Source: Paludibaculum fermentans
GTDB taxonomy: Bacteria > Acidobacteriota > Terriglobia > Bryobacterales > Bryobacteraceae
NCBI RefSeq assembly: GCF_015277775.1
Contig: NZ_CP063849.1
Span: 4,030,001 to 4,094,000, forward strand
Direction: 5' to 3'
DNA: 64,000 nucleotides
Position 1 is the first letter of the stretch. Each line of letters starts with the position of its first letter. This document shows positions 33,490 to 43,450 of the stretch, in pieces. Below the pieces are notes generated by a model. It was given only the letters and a program-made list of their open reading frames with translations. It was not told where the DNA came from and did not search any database. The position numbers and the translations under genes are program-made.

Positions 33490-35769
33490 GTGTTGAGCGA
33501 GTTCCTGAGTGATTTGCCCCAACTGGAGGCCGGGTTTTGCGGATTCGCGGTGGGACGGGTCAGGCTGTCGACGGCTCACCCCGAGACGGGGACGACGACT
33601 TTCACGTATGACGCGCAGGGCCGCGTCTCGACCAAGGTAGACGCCAAGAACCAAAAAGTCGAGAATGTCTATGATGCGTATGGACGCGTGACGATGGTGA
33701 AACGCTATCCGGTGTCGACTGGGGCCGAAGACGTGAACCAACGGACGACGAACACCTACGACTACGACGGGTCGAACTCCTCCACCCGCAATCTGTGGGG
33801 GCGGCTGGCGGCCGTGACGGTCCCGAACTCCGTGACGGAGCACTACAGCTACACCTCGGCCGGGTTGTTGACCAGCAAGGCGTCCGACTTCGGCGGCGGC
33901 ATCTACATGGTGCCCACCGTCGATTACTCCTACGACACCGAGGGCCGGATGACGCAGATGGTGTACCCGCAATATGGGCACCTGGTGCCGCCGTCCTCCT
34001 ACGCGATGTACTCGCAACGGCTGACTTTGAACTACAGCTATGACTCGGTGGGGCAGTTGCAGGGGATGACGGCGGGCAGCGGCTCGGGGACCAATCTGGT
34101 GACTTCGGCCACCTACAACGCCGCCGGCCAATTGCTTTCGCTCAACCGGCCGAACTCCGTAACCGTGGATACGGCGACGGAGTTGCCCTCGGGCAGCGGC
34201 GGACTCTCGGCGGAGACGTTCCAATACAACGGCCGGAATCAGCTCACGAGGCAGACCTTCCTGTACTCGGACATCGAGTACCGGTTTTCGGCGACAGCGA
34301 ACGACGGGCGGCTGACGCAGAAGAAGAACTGGATCAGCACGGAGGAAGAAAACTACACCTACGACTCGCTCGGCCGGTTGGCGACAGCCTACACGACGGG
34401 TCCGGAGTGGGGTTTGTCCTGGGTGTATGACGGATTCGGCAACAGGCTGCAGCAGAATGTGACGAAGGGGACGGCCCCGTCGACGGTGCAGACGGTGAAC
34501 GCGGCGACGAACCGGCTGAACGGCGCAGGGTTCGCCTACGACTCGAATGGGAACATGACGGACTGGTCGACGCCGTCCGGGTCGGTGACGGCTTCGTACG
34601 ACATCGACAACCGCATGACGCAGATCACGACGCCGAGTGTCTCGGAAACGTACAAATACGGCCCAGGAAACCTGCGAGTGAAAAAGTATCAGGGCGGAAC
34701 GTGGACGTACACGGTGTATGGGCAGGGCGGCGAGGTGCTGGGGACCTACACGCTGTGCACGGCAGCCGGGACATCGTTTCTGTGCGATGCGCGGCTGCGG
34801 GTGTACTTCGGCGGCCGGCCGATACTGAATGGGTGGACGGGGGTGAAGCCGGATCGATTGGGGAGCCCGGATGGGACGCATGGCCGGGTGTATCCGTATG
34901 GAGAGGTATCGGGGTCGGTGTCGGTGGATCAGGACGAGACGTTCACGACCTACAAACGGGACGTCTCGACTGGGCTGGATTATGCTCAGAACCGGTATTA
35001 TGCGGCGGCTTGGGGGAGGTTTACTGGTGCTGATCCGGGGCCCTCTGCCATCACAAATCCTGACTCCTGGAATAGGTACACCTACAGCTGGGGTGATCCA
35101 ATTAACATGAATGACCCGAATGGGCGACTACCGATTTGGATTGGCATTCCTTATCCGATACTTGATCCAACTGCTGTTCCCGCACTCACTGAAGTCATGA
35201 TGAATTACATTTCTCTCGAAAGAACAACAAACAATCTTCGTAATATAGCGCGGACATACGGCATAGACAAGTTGGCACCCACTTGCGTTAGCGCATTTAA
35301 AGACATTGAAGTAACATCGGCCGGACTAGCAGCGCTAAACATAAAAACCAAATACTACAACATTGAAGCTGATGAAGGCGCGATATCAATTCAGGAAGCA
35401 ACGGGGCTCACCGTGGAAGGATTCACAACACTGAGCGAGTACACCGAGATCGCAGATGGCCTTGAATTGCGGGCCTTTTCCTTCGTCGGACAAACGACAA
35501 ATGCGGTATTCATAGCACATCGGTTTTGGGATAACGAGAATCAATACGGACAAAGCTTATCAACGTTGCTTAAGCAGGGAAAAACGCTAATTCACGAATT
35601 GCTTCATTTGATTACGGGGCTAGACGATGTTCCATTAGCAAAGCGGCTACGCATTTCTGGCGCACAAGACCTTAAGGATACAGAAGCACATAAAGCTATC
35701 GCCTCGGAGCTAATTAAAAACTACTTAACTGGAGATTGTGACCCGTTCTTTCTTGACCCAAAGCAATAA
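33490..35769 (+). CDS. RHS/YD-repeat protein, module 1, with HExxH metallopeptidase-like tip (5' truncated)
   Basis: RHS homology begins at ~33578 (PETGTTTFTYDAQGRV); the bases before it belong to duplication copy 2, so the native N terminus and any signal are gone. About 480 residues of YD repeats follow (YTYDSLGRLAT, YDSNGNMTDW, YDIDNRMTQI), then the canonical core end (TGLDYAQNRYYA, then DPINMNDPNG) near 35120. The remaining ~210 residues form a unique AT-rich tip with TCVSAF (~35278), HELLHLITGLDD (35593-35628) and a final GDCDPF. The HExxH suggests a zinc protease effector. YD cores form shells that hold and deliver the tip. Confidence 0.8.
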   Translation: MLSEFLSDLPQLEAGFCGFAVGRVRLSTAHPETGTTTFTYDAQGRVSTKVDAKNQKVENVYDAYGRVTMVKRYPVSTGAEDVNQRTTNTYDYDGSNSSTRNLWGRLAAVTVPNSVTEHYSYTSAGLLTSKASDFGGGIYMVPTVDYSYDTEGRMTQMVYPQYGHLVPPSSYAMYSQRLTLNYSYDSVGQLQGMTAGSGSGTNLVTSATYNAAGQLLSLNRPNSVTVDTATELPSGSGGLSAETFQYNGRNQLTRQTFLYSDIEYRFSATANDGRLTQKKNWISTEEENYTYDSLGRLATAYTTGPEWGLSWVYDGFGNRLQQNVTKGTAPSTVQTVNAATNRLNGAGFAYDSNGNMTDWSTPSGSVTASYDIDNRMTQITTPSVSETYKYGPGNLRVKKYQGGTWTYTVYGQGGEVLGTYTLCTAAGTSFLCDARLRVYFGGRPILNGWTGVKPDRLGSPDGTHGRVYPYGEVSGSVSVDQDETFTTYKRDVSTGLDYAQNRYYAAAWGRFTGADPGPSAITNPDSWNRYTYSWGDPINMNDPNGRLPIWIGIPYPILDPTAVPALTEVMMNYISLERTTNNLRNIARTYGIDKLAPTCVSAFKDIEVTSAGLAALNIKTKYYNIEADEGAISIQEATGLTVEGFTTLSEYTEIADGLELRAFSFVGQTTNAVFIAHRFWDNENQYGQSLSTLLKQGKTLIHELLHLITGLDDVPLAKRLRISGAQDLKDTEAHKAIASELIKNYLTGDCDPFFLDPKQ

Positions 35770-35810
35770 CGCGAAAGCAAGTACGTTAAGATAGCCTTTG
35801 AGTCAACAAT

Positions 35811-36653
35811 ATGAATATATCGACACCTCTCCATTTGCCGAGTCGAGCATGTCCACAAGTGGCGCGCCGTCCGGCTATTTTAAAACACTTGACACTGGTT
35901 ATGCTAATTCTCGGCGTCCACGTTATTGCTGCGCCGGCCCGAACCACAGCGACGATCATATCTACTACCAATGTGTGCGCAAAGGTTGAGAATGTCTCAT
36001 GGAGTGGTCTCGCCGAGCGAGAAGTCATTCAGATCGCAATGGCTTTCATTGCGGATTGCGGAAACAGACAGTTTCGGTATCTTCGATCATCCAGCTTTAC
36101 GAAGTCACAACACCAGTCCGGCCCTGCAAGACCGGGCACTCTTGAGCATTTTGTCCAAGATGTAAACGATTTGACAGCTCAACGTGGGTGCCAATTGGAG
36201 GTACTTGCGATTGAAGCAGACGCCGCCGTACGCTGGGTTTGCTCCGACAGAAGCAACGGTAGGCGTATTATTCATGGCATGGATCCATTTCAGATAGCAG
36301 GGGGGGACTTATTGTTTACCATGGTTGCAGGGAAAGGGGAATTGCCTAATAATATCTTCACCGCCTATGTTTTAAGACCTGCACCCGAACTTATTGCATG
36401 CAGGAGAGCAGTAGAGCGCTTAAGAACTCTCGACGATACGATCGATTGGCGAATATATATAGTAACTCAACCTTGGCAATTTCAAGATGTCATCGCCGCA
36501 TCACGGAATCCTAACCTATTGCTATTTAAACCTCCACTGACCCCTCCGGAAATTGCGAGTTCGGTCATGTCTGCTTTTTATTTCTCCACTACGAAAACAA
36601 TCGACACGTGGGTGTCAAATGACTTTCGTAGCAGAACAAGAGGAGATAGATAG
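35811..36653 (+). CDS. Exported/anchored partner protein of RHS module 1
   Basis: A 280-residue protein starting 41 bp after the RHS stop, AT-rich like the tip. It has an N-terminal hydrophobic segment (LTLVMLILGVHVIAAPA, residues ~27-43) after a basic stretch, consistent with a signal peptide. The rest is a soluble region with several Cys (NVCAKV, ADCGN, RGCQLE, WVCSDR). No family recognised. By position it is the candidate immunity or accessory protein for the metallopeptidase-like tip and would act outside the cytoplasm. Confidence 0.6.
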   Translation: MNISTPLHLPSRACPQVARRPAILKHLTLVMLILGVHVIAAPARTTATIISTTNVCAKVENVSWSGLAEREVIQIAMAFIADCGNRQFRYLRSSSFTKSQHQSGPARPGTLEHFVQDVNDLTAQRGCQLEVLAIEADAAVRWVCSDRSNGRRIIHGMDPFQIAGGDLLFTMVAGKGELPNNIFTAYVLRPAPELIACRRAVERLRTLDDTIDWRIYIVTQPWQFQDVIAASRNPNLLLFKPPLTPPEIASSVMSAFYFSTTKTIDTWVSNDFRSRTRGDR

Positions 36654-36703
36654 AAATAAGTAGATGGAAATGAGGCTGGAGCCCCTATTGCCAAGTGTTC
36701 GAT

Positions 36704-36936
36704 CGTTCCTGGCGGCTGTATCGGTTCCGGGTGCGGTGACGGAGCACTACAGCTACATGGCTGCGGGACTGCTGACGAGCAAGGCTTCCGACTTCGGCGG
36801 CAGCTCCTATATGATTCCGACAGTCGATTACTCGTATGACAACGAGGGCAAGGTGACCCAGATGGTCTATCCGCAGCACGGGCGCCAGAACACCCCCACG
36901 ACTTACGACATTTTCCCGCGGCTGACGCTTAATTAC
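36704..36936 (+). pseudogene. Short diverged RHS core fragment
   Basis: About 78 codons match the RHS core from LAAVTVPNSVTEHYSY to RLTLNY but are clearly diverged (for example AAVSVPGAVTEHYSYMAAG). The fragment runs straight into the next conserved block at 36937. It is the remnant of a deleted module. Confidence 0.8.
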
Positions 36937-37240
36937 GGAAACGGGACAGCCTGGCGTGCACCTTTTGTAAGCCACAGTAACAGAAGGAGTTACTGTGGCA
37001 ATCTACTCACCGAACGACGCCAGAACGCCCGAAGTCCAGTAGCCTCCAACCTCTTTCTTGTCGAGGAACTTACATCGATGTAATAACATACAGGAGTTCA
37101 TCACGCTCTCCCTCCGCACGCGGCGTACTCCGAAGTACATAATCAATCCTTCCAAATTGCCGCTGGGACGGGTCGCGCTCTCATAGGCAGACGAGTTCGG
37201 AGAGCGGAAGTCGCACATGCCGGAACTGAGCCCCCAGCGC
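36937..37240 (+). repeat. Conserved inter-module block A with hairpin
   Basis: A ~304-bp block that precedes module 2 and recurs at 40092, 43968, 47303 (partial) and 48393. It begins GGAAACGGGACAGCCTGGCG and contains an 11-bp perfect stem GCCACAGTAAC / GTTACTGTGGC at 36971-36981 and 36989-36999 with a 7-base loop. It ends at the RHS core. It may hold the promoter of the module or act as the recombination site between modules. Confidence 0.85.
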
Positions 37241-39373
37241 GTCTCGACCAAGGTAGACGCCAAGAACCAAAAAGTCGAGAATGTCTATGATGCGTATGGA
37301 CGCGTGACGATGGTGAAACGCTATCCGGTGTCGACTGGGGCGGAAGACGTGAACCAACGGACGACGAACACCTACGACTACGACGGGTCGAACTCTTCCA
37401 CCCGCAATCTGTGGGGGCGACTGGCGGCCGTGACGGTGCCGAACTCCGTGACGGAGCACTACAGCTACACCTCGGCCGGGTTGTTGACCAGCAAGGCGTC
37501 CGACTTCGGTGGCGGCATCTACATGGTGCCCACCGTCGATTACTCCTACGACACCGAGGGCCGGATGACGCAGATGGTGTACCCGCAATATGGGCACCTG
37601 GTGCCGCCGTCCTCCTATGCGATGTACTCGCAACGGCTGACTTTGAACTACAGCTATGACTCGGTGGGGCAGTTGCAAGGGATGACGGCGGGCAGCGGGT
37701 CGGGGACCAATCTGGTGACATCAGCCACCTACAACGCCGCCGGGCAATTGCTCTCTCTCAACCGGCCGAACTCCGTGACGGTGGACCCGGCGACGGAGCT
37801 GCCTTCCGGCATGGTGGGTCTCTCAGCGGAAACGTTCCAGTACAATGGGCGGAATCAGTTAACGGAGCAGACGGGCCTGGGCACGGACATCAATTGCCGG
37901 TATTCGTCGACAGCGAACGACGGGAGGCTGACACAGAAAAAGAACTGGGTGAGCACGGAGGAGGAAAACTACACCTACGACTCGCTCGGCCGTTTGGCGA
38001 CAGCCTACACGACGGGTCCGGAGTGGGGTTTGTCCTGGGTGTATGACGGATTCGGCAACAGGCTGCAGCAGAATGTGACGAAGGGGACGGCCCCGTCGAC
38101 GGTGCAGACGGTGAACGCGGCGACGAACCGGCTGAACGGCGCAGGGTTCGCCTACGACTCGAATGGGAACATGACGGACTGGTCGACGCCGTCCGGGTCG
38201 GTGACGGCTTCGTACGACATCGACAACCGCATGACGCAGATCACGACGCCGAGTGTCTCGGAAACGTACAAATACGGCCCAGGAAACCTGCGAGTGAAAA
38301 AGTATCAGGGCGGAACGTGGACGTACACGGTGTATGGGCAGGGCGGCGAGGTGCTGGGGACCTACACGCTGTGCACGGCAGCCGGGACGTCGTTTCTGTG
38401 CGATGCGCGGCTGCGGGTGTACTTCGGCGGGCGGCTGATACTGAATGGGTGGACGGGCGTGAAACCGGACCGTCTGGGGAGTCCGGATGGGACGCATGGC
38501 CGGGTGTATCCGTATGGAGAGGTTTCGGGGTCGGTGTCTGTGGATCAGGACGAGACCTTCACTACCTATAAACGAGACGTCTCGACCGGGCTGGATTATG
38601 CTCAGAACCGGTATTATGCGAGTTCATGGGGGAGGTTTACCACGGCGGATCCGTACCGGGCTAGCGGGGGGGCGGGGAATCCGGGGTCTTGGAATCGGTA
38701 CGCGTATGTGGAGGGAGACCCAGTAAATCACATCGACCCGAAGGGACTTCAAGCAATGAACCCCGGATATGTATGTCCATACTTTGACCCAGAACATTGG
38801 CTTACCTGCTACTTTACAGATCCCAGTCCGGGAGGTGAGCCTGGGGTTGGGCCCGGCCCTGCGCCTCCACCAGAATCTCCGGATCCAGTCCCAGCTGATC
38901 CCAACTACATAAACAATCAAATCGTTGCAGGAGTTCGGGCGCAGTCATCTTCACTCTTAAGATCAAATACGGACTGTGCCGGCCTATTCGGTGCTTTCAG
39001 TGATTCTGCAGCTCAGTTCATGGACCAAGTCCCCATCGTCCTAATCTCTTCTGCGGCAGTCCCCGATGCAAAACCAGGGACTGGCGGGTTTACGAGTCAT
39101 GATAGTGGTGGTGCTATATTTTTATTTACAAATCGTTATTTCTTTACTAATTTACTGGAAAACGGAACGCCGGCAACGTCTGCACCAGTATTCAATGGTC
39201 TGAGCATGAATGAGATGCAGCAGACAATTTTGATACACGAACTACTGCATTGGATCGGAGTCGTAGGGGCAGATGCCGACCCCAATCAGCAAATAACTCT
39301 TCCCAGCGGTGAGACGGTTTCTGGCTCAGAAGGAGTAACCATGGCCGTAAAATCGCACTGTTTTGGCAAATGA
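37217..39373 (+). CDS. RHS/YD-repeat protein, module 2, with HExxH tip
   Basis: A 718-residue protein with ATG at 37217 (MPELSPQRVSTKVDAKN). The core is nearly identical to module 1 up to DPVNHIDPKGLQ (~38745). The unique tip (~205 residues) has a Pro-rich linker (GPGPAPPPESPDPVPADP), then NTDCAGLFGAF, then ILIHELLHWIGVVGAD (His/Glu at 39236-39250), and ends KSHCFGK. This is the same order of Cys, HExxH and terminal Cys as in modules 1 and 4, with different sequence. No signal peptide is visible; how it would be exported is unknown. Confidence 0.8.
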   Translation: MPELSPQRVSTKVDAKNQKVENVYDAYGRVTMVKRYPVSTGAEDVNQRTTNTYDYDGSNSSTRNLWGRLAAVTVPNSVTEHYSYTSAGLLTSKASDFGGGIYMVPTVDYSYDTEGRMTQMVYPQYGHLVPPSSYAMYSQRLTLNYSYDSVGQLQGMTAGSGSGTNLVTSATYNAAGQLLSLNRPNSVTVDPATELPSGMVGLSAETFQYNGRNQLTEQTGLGTDINCRYSSTANDGRLTQKKNWVSTEEENYTYDSLGRLATAYTTGPEWGLSWVYDGFGNRLQQNVTKGTAPSTVQTVNAATNRLNGAGFAYDSNGNMTDWSTPSGSVTASYDIDNRMTQITTPSVSETYKYGPGNLRVKKYQGGTWTYTVYGQGGEVLGTYTLCTAAGTSFLCDARLRVYFGGRLILNGWTGVKPDRLGSPDGTHGRVYPYGEVSGSVSVDQDETFTTYKRDVSTGLDYAQNRYYASSWGRFTTADPYRASGGAGNPGSWNRYAYVEGDPVNHIDPKGLQAMNPGYVCPYFDPEHWLTCYFTDPSPGGEPGVGPGPAPPPESPDPVPADPNYINNQIVAGVRAQSSSLLRSNTDCAGLFGAFSDSAAQFMDQVPIVLISSAAVPDAKPGTGGFTSHDSGGAIFLFTNRYFFTNLLENGTPATSAPVFNGLSMNEMQQTILIHELLHWIGVVGADADPNQQITLPSGETVSGSEGVTMAVKSHCFGK

Positions 39374-39401
39374 AACAAGCATTCGAGAAGGTGGAGATTG
39401 C

Positions 39402-40022
39402 ATGACGTTTAACTTACCACTCCTCAGACTAGCGAGTGCGCTGATAGCGTTCGGCCTTGGAGCTGAAGCGAGCCAACTTCAGCCGGCGCAATTCACGTTC
39501 GCCGGAAAGGTATCTGACTTAGCAGGTTCTCCCGTAGCTGGAGCAGTTATTAAGATCGAGCCAATTGATCATCAATTTGAAAACATAACTATTCACGCGA
39601 AGAACGGGCGATATGTATCGCCCCCCTTGCCTGATGGCGCATATGCACTAACAGCAACTGCTCCCGGTTTCTTGACTGTTAGCTATTCCCAGCTGAAGGT
39701 CGCCTTTCCCCGGACCATTGAATTTGATATAACCCTGCGAACAGGCCCCGTGCTAGAAGGCGAAATAGGCGCTGAAGACCCTAGTCGGCGCTTTTTCGGC
39801 GTGCTTCAGAGGGACAAATTGACCATCTCTGGTGCCAAAGTGTGCCTCCGCCGGGGAGAAAGTGTGAGTTGTTCACTGACCAACTCGCTAGGGCAGTACT
39901 TCCTGAAGGTGTCGCCCGGCGTCTATAGTGGAACCGTTGAGGTGAATGGCGAAGTTGTCTTCTCCTCTCAATTAGACTTAGGCGCACCTGGACAATATCA
40001 AAACCGGATTCGGCTCAAGTGA
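39402..40022 (+). CDS. Exported carboxypeptidase-regulatory-like protein, partner of module 2
   Basis: A 206-residue protein with ATG at 39402 behind a GGTGGAG, 28 bp after the RHS stop. Signal peptide (LLRLASALIAFGLGAEAS). The body is a beta-sandwich of the CarboxypepD_reg type (FTFAGKVSDLAGSPVAGAVIKIE, then DGAYALTATAPGF), possibly two in tandem (GAKVCLRRGESVSC ... GQYFLKVSPGVYSGTV). As in modules 1, 4 and 5 the partner of the RHS gene is exported. Candidate immunity or adhesion partner. Confidence 0.65.
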   Translation: MTFNLPLLRLASALIAFGLGAEASQLQPAQFTFAGKVSDLAGSPVAGAVIKIEPIDHQFENITIHAKNGRYVSPPLPDGAYALTATAPGFLTVSYSQLKVAFPRTIEFDITLRTGPVLEGEIGAEDPSRRFFGVLQRDKLTISGAKVCLRRGESVSCSLTNSLGQYFLKVSPGVYSGTVEVNGEVVFSSQLDLGAPGQYQNRIRLK

Positions 40023-40091
40023 TTGCGGCTTGTTCCTTCGTATCGTTCCACAATTAAGGCCTCCAGGAATGAGGACACTGATAATTCCTCG

Positions 40092-40395
40092 GGAAACGGG
40101 ACAGCCTGGCGTGCACCTTTTTGTAAGCCACAGCAACAGAAAGAGTTACAGTGGCACTGTGCTCACCGATGACGCCAGGAAGCCCTAAGTCCAGTAGCCC
40201 GCCAGCCTCCTTCTTGTCGAGCAACTTACTTCGATGTAATAACATACAGGAATTCTTCACGCTCACCCTCCGCACGCGGCGCACTCCGAAGTACACATTC
40301 AATCCTTCCAAATTGCCGCTGGGACGGGTCGCGCTCTCACAGGCAGACGAGTTCGGAGAGCCGAAGTCGCCCATGCCGGAACTGAGCCCCCGCGC
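40092..40395 (+). repeat. Conserved inter-module block B
   Basis: Copy of the ~304-bp block before module 3, with an imperfect version of the hairpin (GCCACAGCAAC / GTTACAGTGGC). Relative to block A the junction to the RHS core has lost bases near 40390, so the upstream ATG (40373) is out of frame with the core. Confidence 0.85.
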
Positions 40396-40458
40396 GTTTC
40401 GACCAAGGTAGACGCCAAGAACCAAAAAGTCGAGAATGTCTATGATGCGTATGGACGC

Positions 40459-42603
40459 GTGACGATGGTGAAACGCTATCCGGTGTCGACTGGGGCCGAA
40501 GACGTGAACCAACGGACGACGAACACCTACGACTACGACGGGTCGAACTCCTCCACCCGCAATCTGTGGGGGCGGCTGGCGGCCGTGACGGTCCCGAACT
40601 CCGTGACGGAGCACTACAGCTACACCTCGGCCGGGTTGTTGACCAGCAAGGCGTCCGACTTCGGCGGCGGCATCTACATGGTGCCCACCGTCGATTACTC
40701 CTACGACACCGAGGGCCGGATGACGCAGATGGTGTACCCGCAGTACGGGCACCTGGTGCCGCCCTCGTCCTATGCGATGTACTCGCAACGGCTGACCTTG
40801 AACTACAGCTATGACTCGCTGGGGCAGTTGCAGGGGATGACGGCGGGTAGCGGCCCGGGTACTCAATTGGTTAGCTCTGCCACGTATAACGCGGCGGGGC
40901 AATTGCTTTCGCTCAACCGGCCGAACTCCGTGACCGTGGACCCGGCGACGGAGTTGCCCTCGGGCAGCGCCGGACTCTCGGCGGAGACGTTCCAATACAA
41001 CGGCCGGAATCAGCTCACGAGGCAGACCTTTCTCTACTCGGACATCGAGTACCGGTTTTCGGCGACAGCGAACGATGGGCGGCTGACGCAGAAGAAGAAC
41101 TGGAACAGCACCGAAGAAGAGAACTACACCTATGATTCGTTGGGGCGGGTGGCGACGGCGTACACGACGGGTCCGGAGTGGGGCTTGTCCTGGGTGTATG
41201 ACGGATTCGGCAACCGGCTGCAGCAGAATGTGACGAAGGGGACGGCTCCGTCGACGGTGCAGACGGTGAATGCGGCGACGAACCGGCTGAACGGGGCGGG
41301 CTTTGGCTACGACTCGAATGGGAACATGACGGACTGGACGACGCCGTCGGGGTCGGTGACGGCTTCGTACGACATCGACAACCGGATGACGCAGATTGTG
41401 ACTCCGAGCTTGACGGAGACTTACAAGTACGGGCCGGGGAACTTGCGGGTGAGGAAGTCGCAGGGCGGGACGACGGTGTACACGGTGTATGGGCAGGGCG
41501 GCGCGGTGCTGGGGACCTACACGATGTGCACGGCAGCCGGGACTTCGTTTCTGTGCGATGCGCGGCTGCGGGTGTACTTCGGCGGGCGGCTGATTCTAAA
41601 TGGGTGGACGGGGGTGAAGCCGGACCGGTTGGGGAGTCCGGATTTCGTTCATGGGCGAGTGTATCCGTACGGGGAGGTTTCGGGGTCGGTGACGGAGGAT
41701 CAGGACGAGACGTTCACGACTTATAAACGAGACGTCTATACGGGGTTGGATTATGCCCAGAATCGGTATTATGCGAGTGGCTGGGGGAGGTTTGCCACGG
41801 CGGATCCGTACCGGGCTAGCGGGGGGCCGGCGAGTCCTCAAAGCTGGAACCGGTATGCGTATGTGGAGGGTGACCCAGTGAATTTTGGGGATCCGGCAGG
41901 AACGAACAAAGCTGCTCCCGATTCACCGGATGTGATCAACGGATGCATAAAGTCAGCGACCACTTGGGACGAGCTCGCGTGCAGGCAGAATGGAGGCCAG
42001 CAGGAGTCTGGCGGCGGGGGCTGGTCCTTTGATCCAATGACCGGAATGCCCGCCGCACTGCAAGCAGCGTATGACTCATATTCCGCGATGGTTACCGAGG
42101 CATTTATTGATAGAGCTGCCAAGGGATTTAAAATTACCTCTACGATTATTTTTGACGACGACACTACCTCGGAGCATTCACACGAAGGACAGTTCGATCA
42201 AGTCAAAACTAATCTCCTCAGTCTATTCCAGGCGGGACTTGATGTCGCTGGTTTAGTCCCTGGCATCGGCGAAGTTGCCGATGGGCTCAACGGGGCTATC
42301 TACTTAGCGCAGGGGGACTGGGGAAATGCCGCTCTCTCGGCGGCTTCAATGATTCCAATTGGTGGGCAATTGGCGGGAGGAACTCGCATTGCAAAGCGCT
42401 TTGTTTCACATGAATCGGCGCTAATCGACCTGGCTAAGCAATTCAAAAGAAGAGGCCTCAATTCGCAAGAAGTGGACATAATGAGAGACTGGGCGAAGGA
42501 GTATGGGGTATACTTCAGGGGGCCAGAGGCTCACCCCAATCGCAATTTCACGATCCCTCATGTCCACATTGGCCCGATTGACCATATACCAGTGAGGCCA
42601 TAA
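40459..42603 (+). CDS. RHS/YD-repeat toxin, module 3, with pretoxin linker and nuclease-like tip
   Basis: The core reads in frame from ~40393, but the first usable start is GTG at 40459. The core is near-identical to the other modules up to DPVNFGDPAGTN (~41900). The tip has a polymorphic-toxin pretoxin segment (GLDVAGLVPGIGEVADGLNG, then GDWGNAALSAASMIPIGG, 42236-42375). The final domain contains MRDWAKEYGVYFRGPEAHPN and ends PHVHIGPIDHIPV. The His-rich end resembles RNase/DNase-type tips, but I cannot name the family. The downstream protein at 43451 has no signal peptide, which fits a toxin acting in the cytoplasm. Confidence 0.75.
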   Translation: MTMVKRYPVSTGAEDVNQRTTNTYDYDGSNSSTRNLWGRLAAVTVPNSVTEHYSYTSAGLLTSKASDFGGGIYMVPTVDYSYDTEGRMTQMVYPQYGHLVPPSSYAMYSQRLTLNYSYDSLGQLQGMTAGSGPGTQLVSSATYNAAGQLLSLNRPNSVTVDPATELPSGSAGLSAETFQYNGRNQLTRQTFLYSDIEYRFSATANDGRLTQKKNWNSTEEENYTYDSLGRVATAYTTGPEWGLSWVYDGFGNRLQQNVTKGTAPSTVQTVNAATNRLNGAGFGYDSNGNMTDWTTPSGSVTASYDIDNRMTQIVTPSLTETYKYGPGNLRVRKSQGGTTVYTVYGQGGAVLGTYTMCTAAGTSFLCDARLRVYFGGRLILNGWTGVKPDRLGSPDFVHGRVYPYGEVSGSVTEDQDETFTTYKRDVYTGLDYAQNRYYASGWGRFATADPYRASGGPASPQSWNRYAYVEGDPVNFGDPAGTNKAAPDSPDVINGCIKSATTWDELACRQNGGQQESGGGGWSFDPMTGMPAALQAAYDSYSAMVTEAFIDRAAKGFKITSTIIFDDDTTSEHSHEGQFDQVKTNLLSLFQAGLDVAGLVPGIGEVADGLNGAIYLAQGDWGNAALSAASMIPIGGQLAGGTRIAKRFVSHESALIDLAKQFKRRGLNSQEVDIMRDWAKEYGVYFRGPEAHPNRNFTIPHVHIGPIDHIPVRP

Positions 42604-43450
42604 TTCCTGACGGCTTACCGCCTGCTCATTGCTGAATGTGTGGGTTCGCATATGCTTGGCATGCTCAGTACACGCGGCATTGCAGACCGATAATGATAGG
42701 ATATAATGGACTGCCTTAGAGGCGGTACTCAAAGTAATGAATATAGCTAGATCGCTCTCGTCCGACAGGTGGAGCGCCGTATGCACATTGATTTGTCTTG
42801 GTGCAGCCTCGATCAATTTGCAGGCCAGGATCATCCAATCCCAAGATGCAATGGGCGAACACAGCGCACGCCTTCCTATGGTGAGTAAAGGTGAGGTGTG
42901 CTAGAGTGAGCAATCAGCGTCGCTACTCGTAGCTCGCTGGTGTGGCGTCCGCAAAATGAGATATGTAATTGCGATCATCGATGTGTCTCCCGGACCATCA
43001 CAAGTTCGCGCAAATGGTGCGTCACCGCCCTGAATTGGTTTCGCGGCCGACAGAACTACCGCCAAGCTAACGAAGAGAAGTTCGCACGTACTTTGATGAA
43101 GAAAACCGCTCGATCCGCTTTCACGCGACTAGCCGGGTTGACATGCGATTGACACCAGACAAGAAACCTGATTCGATGACCACTCTGGCGGGCTCCAACT
43201 CTGGCAAGATGGGAGATGTGATGTCTTCACGTCTGGATCACAGATCGGAAAGCTCTTTTGCCGGCCAGGACACGTGGGTGTCAGTCGTTGCCCGCGGCAA
43301 GATGACGCTGGCGCCCATCAATGGCCTTCACGGCGAATTATGCTATGTGCGGCGGCAGTTGTTCCCTGCAGTTGTGACTTTGGGATGGTGGGCAATTTGG
43401 GGTAGACATGGCGATAGCACGACGGATTACACGGAGGCCATGAGTAAGAG
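42604..43450. other. AT-richer spacer after module 3 with only short frames
   Basis: About 850 bp between the module 3 stop and the next convincing gene. It holds a short signal-peptide-like frame (42737-42904) and a 103-codon frame (43143-43454) that overlaps the next start as ATGA but has no recognisable features. It looks like one or more decayed partner genes. Confidence 0.4.
42737..42904 (+). pseudogene. Signal-peptide-like remnant
   Basis: A 55-codon frame: MNIARSLSSDRWSAVCTLIC, then LGAASINLQARI, a plausible signal peptide followed by 25 residues and a stop. It is too short for a normal exported protein and may be the start of a truncated partner gene. Low confidence. Confidence 0.3.

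Larger units (their letters stand above)
29885..33577. repeat. Tandem large duplication, copy 2 (3693 bp)
   Basis: Second copy of 26036-29884. The junction at 29884/29885 joins GTCGACGGCTC directly to a point 116 codons into the lactate permease gene. The copy is ~156 bp shorter, mainly because it has three instead of four hairpin repeats. At its right end it runs into the truncated first RHS module. Confidence 0.9.

Noticed and set aside
32734-34881. 715-codon minus-strand open frame across cassette copy 2 and RHS module 1
   Set aside because: It is antisense to a well-supported RHS core, has an Arg/His-rich composition typical of a shadow frame in GC-rich repeats, and lacks a ribosome binding site. 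Similar antisense frames occur opposite every RHS copy (for example 48638-50512).
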